In this document: in pieces, positions 32,710-35,673 of the stretch
How the letters are laid out: the number at the start of each line of letters is the position of its first letter
How positions within the stretch are numbered: the first letter of the stretch is position 1
Source: Candidatus Thorarchaeota archaeon MP11T_1
GTDB taxonomy: Archaea > Asgardarchaeota > Thorarchaeia > Thorarchaeales > Thorarchaeaceae
Direction: 5' to 3'
Assembly: GCA_002825515.1 (NCBI GenBank)
Contig: PJET01000111.1
Span: 1 to 35,673 of the forward strand
Length of the DNA stretch: 35,673 nucleotides
Notes under the pieces: generated by a model
Databases searched by the model: none
Told to the model about the DNA's origin: nothing
What the model saw: only the letters and a program-made list of their open reading frames with translations
Translations under genes and position numbers: made by a program

Positions 32710-33624
32710 GTGCCAAAAGCGATTCACTCGATATGGTGGGATGACAACCTCGGCCCTTCGGTTGGGAGGTCATATCCTGAAACAGATCATTTGACAAGCG
32801 AGGATGCATTGATCATCTTTATGGGTCATGGAGTGAATAGAGAGGCGGAGGTTGGATATTCAAAGTTACCACGTGGATTAGCCATTTCTTATATGAAACC
32901 GCCAAATTGCATAGCGGTTCTTCTCAATGAAGGAGAAAACACAACCACTATTGAACGAAATCTCCTAAGACTTGTGAAATATATTGATTTTAATAGTGAC
33001 AAGTGGGACACAGAGCTTCAACGTGCATTTGAATTACTTCATGAATTAATTGATGAAACAAGTGGAGCTGAACTCTTAACTAATCCAGAGGTCAAGAAGC
33101 TCGTTGAGGATATGTCAAATAATAGAGTCCATGCATTAACTCCAAAACATGTGCTGCGTCTATCAGTTAGATACCCAAAGGCACGAGAGTACTTTGGAAA
33201 TGATGATGATGAAGTAGTCAGAATGTTGAAAGACCTTGAAGATGAAGATATACTTGAATCACGTACTTATGGGCGTCGCGTTGAGTGCAGACAGTGTGGC
33301 GAATCGGATTTATCAATGGAACTCTTGTGTTCAAATTGTGATTCAAATGATATCAATAAGGTCTATACACTCTTCTGTCCAAAATGCAGCAACCAATTTC
33401 ACGCAGTTCTAGTTGATGATATTGCAGAGATTACTTGTTTGAGCTGTAAACAACCAGTGAAGGTTGGAGAACTCGCAATTCTTGACGTAGAACCACTTTG
33501 CAACAATTGTGGAACTGCTTCCAATGATCCCAAAATCGTTTTTCGCTGCGCATCATGTGGAAAGCAATTGAAGGGACCTGATCTTTTAGCTGGCACCGGT
33601 CTGGCATATTATCCCAAAAAGTGA
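32710..33624 (+). CDS. Zinc-ribbon array protein with unassigned N-terminal domain
   Basis: This 304-residue soluble protein has three parts. The N-terminal domain (1-95) starts IHSIWWDDNLGPSVGRSYP and has alternating strands; it recalls small roadblock/longin-type folds, but I cannot assign it. A helical segment follows, then a winged-helix-like region (about 143-190, LTPKHVLRLSVRYPKAREYF ending EDEDILESRTYGRR). The C-terminal part carries six CxxC pairs (Cys193/196, 207/210, 223/226, 243/246, 264/267, 280/283), enough for three zinc sites. This recalls archaeal output zinc modules of the TackOD1 kind. Such an architecture suggests a signalling or transcription-linked protein. The start is GTG at 32710 with GGGGA 8 bases upstream. 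mtd begins 55 bases downstream on the same strand, so they may be co-transcribed. Confidence 0.75.
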   Translation: MPKAIHSIWWDDNLGPSVGRSYPETDHLTSEDALIIFMGHGVNREAEVGYSKLPRGLAISYMKPPNCIAVLLNEGENTTTIERNLLRLVKYIDFNSDKWDTELQRAFELLHELIDETSGAELLTNPEVKKLVEDMSNNRVHALTPKHVLRLSVRYPKAREYFGNDDDEVVRMLKDLEDEDILESRTYGRRVECRQCGESDLSMELLCSNCDSNDINKVYTLFCPKCSNQFHAVLVDDIAEITCLSCKQPVKVGELAILDVEPLCNNCGTASNDPKIVFRCASCGKQLKGPDLLAGTGLAYYPKK

Positions 33625-33679
33625 ACCGCAAGAGTTTTGTCGAGCGTTGAGCTGCATCACTGAGGAGAGGAATGACAAA

Positions 33680-34546
33680 ATGTCAGATACAAAAATAAAT
33701 GTGGGAGTGATCAAGCTTGGTGCAATAGCTTCAGCACCACTTCTTGATCTGATATTAGATGAACGTGCAGAACGCGATGATATCAACGTGCGAGCTTTTT
33801 CAAGCGGTGCGAAAATGGATGAGGAATCAAGCGTCAACCCTGCTGAATCAGTAATAGCGTGGTCACCGCACCTTGTCCTGGTTGTAAGCCCAAATGCGGC
33901 TCTGCCTGGACCAACAAAAGTCAGAGAAATGTTGGCTGCGGCTAAACTTCCAACTATTTCAATATCAGATGGTCCTGCTGAAAAGGCGTTCTATAAGAAA
34001 GATGATGAAGGAAAGAAGCAACCACATGTCCTTGATAACCAAGGCTTCATTGTGATTCCCGCTGACTCAATGATTGGAGCAAAGAAAGAATTCCTTGATC
34101 CAACGGAGATGTCTTTGTTCAATGCTGATGCAATCAAGGTTCTATCAATTACAGGGGTTGTAAGAGCAATTCAGCATGAGCTTGATACAGTAATCGCAGC
34201 TATCCAAGCTGGTGAAACTCCTGACCTACCTTTGGCAAAACTTACAGCCGAGAAGATTGTCAAGTGTGGATATTTCAAGAATCCTTATGCAAAGGCTAAA
34301 GCAATTGCAGCCCTTACGATCTCTGAAGCTGTGGCAGAAATCACAGCAAAGGGATGCTTCAAGACAAAAGAGGCTGAAGACTATATTCCACTTGTCGCAG
34401 CAGGCCACGAAATGATGCGAATAGCAGCAAATCTGGCTGATGAGATCAGGGAACTTGAGAAGTCTAGGGACTCGGTGCTTAGGAATCCTCATGTATCAAA
34501 AGGTAAAGTGAAGACCAAGACAGCGCTAATGGACAAGCCAAAGTAG
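33680..34546 (+). CDS. mtd: F420-dependent methylene-tetrahydromethanopterin dehydrogenase
   Basis: Mtd reversibly reduces methenyl-H4MPT to methylene-H4MPT with F420H2, a central C1 step. The 288-residue protein aligns along its full length with methanogen Mtd by memory: GVIKLGAIASAPLLDLILDE (9-28), FSSGAKMD, SPNAALPGPTKVREML, IPADSMIGAKKEFLDPTEMS and NPYAKAKAIAALTISEA. The ending also matches (HEMMRIAANLADEIRELEKS and LRNPH). The start at 33680 is chosen because GAGGAGAGG lies 9 bases upstream and the family begins with this short strand. A TTG at 33647 would add eleven unlikely residues. No other H4MPT genes are in the window. It supports F420 and H4MPT use in this organism, either for C1 assimilation or for oxidation. 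Confidence 0.97.
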   Translation: MSDTKINVGVIKLGAIASAPLLDLILDERAERDDINVRAFSSGAKMDEESSVNPAESVIAWSPHLVLVVSPNAALPGPTKVREMLAAAKLPTISISDGPAEKAFYKKDDEGKKQPHVLDNQGFIVIPADSMIGAKKEFLDPTEMSLFNADAIKVLSITGVVRAIQHELDTVIAAIQAGETPDLPLAKLTAEKIVKCGYFKNPYAKAKAIAALTISEAVAEITAKGCFKTKEAEDYIPLVAAGHEMMRIAANLADEIRELEKSRDSVLRNPHVSKGKVKTKTALMDKPK

Positions 34547-34554
34547 TTTCCATG

Positions 34555-35673
34555 CTACTTCTTCTTCTTGACTGTCTTCTTTACGACTTTACGAGCATCC
34601 TTCAGAATCTTCTCAGCACGATCAATGCCAAGCCCTTCTACTTTCTGGGCTAGTCTTTGAGCAGATTCTCCAGCTAACTGAGCGGCGGATTCGTATCCTG
34701 CCGCATTCAGTTTTTTCTCCAGGCTTGCACCAATTCCAGGAACTCTTCTTAATGGAAGCATATCCTTGAAGTCCTCACCAAGAATATCGTCCATCTCACT
34801 ATCACTCAGATTAGAACTTGCATCGATGATATCAATTTGGCTTCGAATTGACGCAAAGTCATCAGCTTTCACAAACGCATCAACTGTTTTCTTTACTTGG
34901 CGGTCATCAAAATCCAAGTCGAGATCCTCCATTTCTATTTCTCTTCCAAGTGTTATTGGCAAAGGTCCAGTCAAATACAGAGCTCCAAGAGATAGTAGAA
35001 TAGCAACCTGTCCTCCTAGATTAGGCAGCCAATCAGGAGGACTAAATGTTACACCAAACACTACGACATTGTAATCCAGCGCCCAAAACAATGTCATGTA
35101 GCCAAGAAAGAAAAACCAGTACATTGAAAGACGGAATCCCTTAGTTTTTACAGATCCCAATTCAGGCCATATCAAAAGCAAGCACAGTCCTAAAAAGTAT
35201 CCTTCTACAATTCTCTCCGAAATCAGAAGAAATGGAAGATAACCGAACCCATATAATGAAGAACCAAAGATGGTCAGTAGACCCATGAGGAGAATTACGA
35301 AACGAAATGCTGTTTTTCGTCCAAGGCGATCTGAAATAAAACCAGCCAGCAATATAGAAACAACAAATGGCACCACATCGAGAATGATGTTATTTACAGA
35401 GTGACTAAGAGATATGAATGGAGAATAAGCATCAGTAAGTTCCATTTTGGTAACTGTGTACCAAAGTAAATGAGCTCCCAATATGAGTGACATTGGAACG
35501 AAGTATTTGAATGAGCTCCCAGCAATTGTGAGTGATGCACGAGCAACTTTCCATGGTTTAAAAGAAGCTGAGATTATGATAGAAACTAACGAAATGAAAG
35601 CAGTGAGAGCAATCGTGTTCAAAACAAGTGGCAACATGACATAGCTATCAAGAAATGTGAAGATGGTGTACAC
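34555..35673 (-). CDS. MFS-like membrane protein fused to C-terminal helix-hairpin-helix domain; may continue past window edge
   Basis: The open frame reaches the right edge, so its 5' end may be missing. It has about seven membrane helices with an MFS loop motif (GFISDRLGRKTAF), followed by an acidic cytoplasmic linker (about 230-300). It ends in a helix-hairpin-helix region (LRRVPGIGASLEKKLNAAGY and EGLGIDRAEKILKDA) with a Lys-rich tail. In DNA-binding proteins the P-G-I-G hairpin contacts the DNA backbone, and the poly-Lys end would aid this. Membrane transport plus HhH is an unusual combination. If the motif-A loop is that of the second half, roughly the first six helices lie outside the window; a GTG at 35673 could equally be an accident. 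The gene converges on mtd with 8 bases between stops. Substrate unknown. Confidence 0.75.
   Translation of the reverse strand: MYTIFTFLDSYVMLPLVLNTIALTAFISLVSIIISASFKPWKVARASLTIAGSSFKYFVPMSLILGAHLLWYTVTKMELTDAYSPFISLSHSVNNIILDVVPFVVSILLAGFISDRLGRKTAFRFVILLMGLLTIFGSSLYGFGYLPFLLISERIVEGYFLGLCLLLIWPELGSVKTKGFRLSMYWFFFLGYMTLFWALDYNVVVFGVTFSPPDWLPNLGGQVAILLSLGALYLTGPLPITLGREIEMEDLDLDFDDRQVKKTVDAFVKADDFASIRSQIDIIDASSNLSDSEMDDILGEDFKDMLPLRRVPGIGASLEKKLNAAGYESAAQLAGESAQRLAQKVEGLGIDRAEKILKDARKVVKKTVKKKK

Overview
The window looks like a chromosomal piece of an archaeon. It has an F420-dependent methylene-tetrahydromethanopterin dehydrogenase (Mtd), a FrhB-type F420 oxidoreductase, a tungsten-type aldehyde ferredoxin oxidoreductase, a NurA/HerA pair, a THEP1-type NTPase, TATA-box promoters, frequent TTG/GTG starts and many exported proteins held by a C-terminal membrane helix. 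Several proteins (tandem PRC-barrel, PHD/RING-like zinc finger, zinc-ribbon proteins with an adaptor-appendage-like domain, beta-helix/Ig surface proteins) and the moderate A+T content suggest an Asgard archaeon, perhaps Thorarchaeota-like. That assignment is inference; no rRNA is present to test it.

Layout. 1-2777: the N-terminal part of a GTP-type PEP carboxykinase runs off the left edge (minus), preceded by a beta-helix/Ig surface protein (minus). 3077-5260: an AOR-family tungstoenzyme. 5279-6935: two tandem paralogous membrane-anchored surface proteins. 7104-8015: an EamA transporter. 8168-10541: two tandem paralogs built as membrane anchor, two-part beta-rich region and zinc ribbon. 10574-12468: tandem PRC-barrel protein, a 100-residue orphan and a PHD/RING-like zinc protein (all minus). 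12617-16967: a plus-strand run with a PEP-synthase/rifampin-phosphotransferase-like protein, an AttH/CrtC-like protein and a catalytically degenerate histidine-phosphatase-fold protein. 17020-22847: a 1188-residue S-layer-like protein and a divergent GH133 glycogen-debranching protein (minus). 22940-28052: an MFS transporter, then overlapping NurA and HerA genes. 28086-29992: bacterial-type GTP cyclohydrolase II diverging from the FrhB-like oxidoreductase. 30223-32504: THEP1 NTPase converging on an Ig-repeat surface protein. 32710-34546: a 12-cysteine zinc-ribbon protein and mtd. 34555-35673: an MFS-like membrane protein fused to helix-hairpin-helix motifs, cut by the right edge.

How the genes may work together. 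The metabolic genes fit a heterotrophic or mixotrophic anaerobe: PEP carboxykinase and a glycogen-type enzyme for sugar storage and gluconeogenesis, AOR for aldehydes and ferredoxin, Mtd and FrhB for F420/C1 chemistry, and RibA feeding the flavin pathway from which F420 also derives. About a fifth of the coding sequence is cell surface protein. The points most worth a second look are the adaptor-appendage-like zinc-ribbon pair, the NurA with an inserted winged helix beside HerA, the MFS-HhH fusion, and two enzyme-fold proteins that have lost signature residues. I saw no tRNA, rRNA, CRISPR array or insertion sequence. Gene-free stretches are all under 300 bases; the longest (2778-3076) has its own entry.
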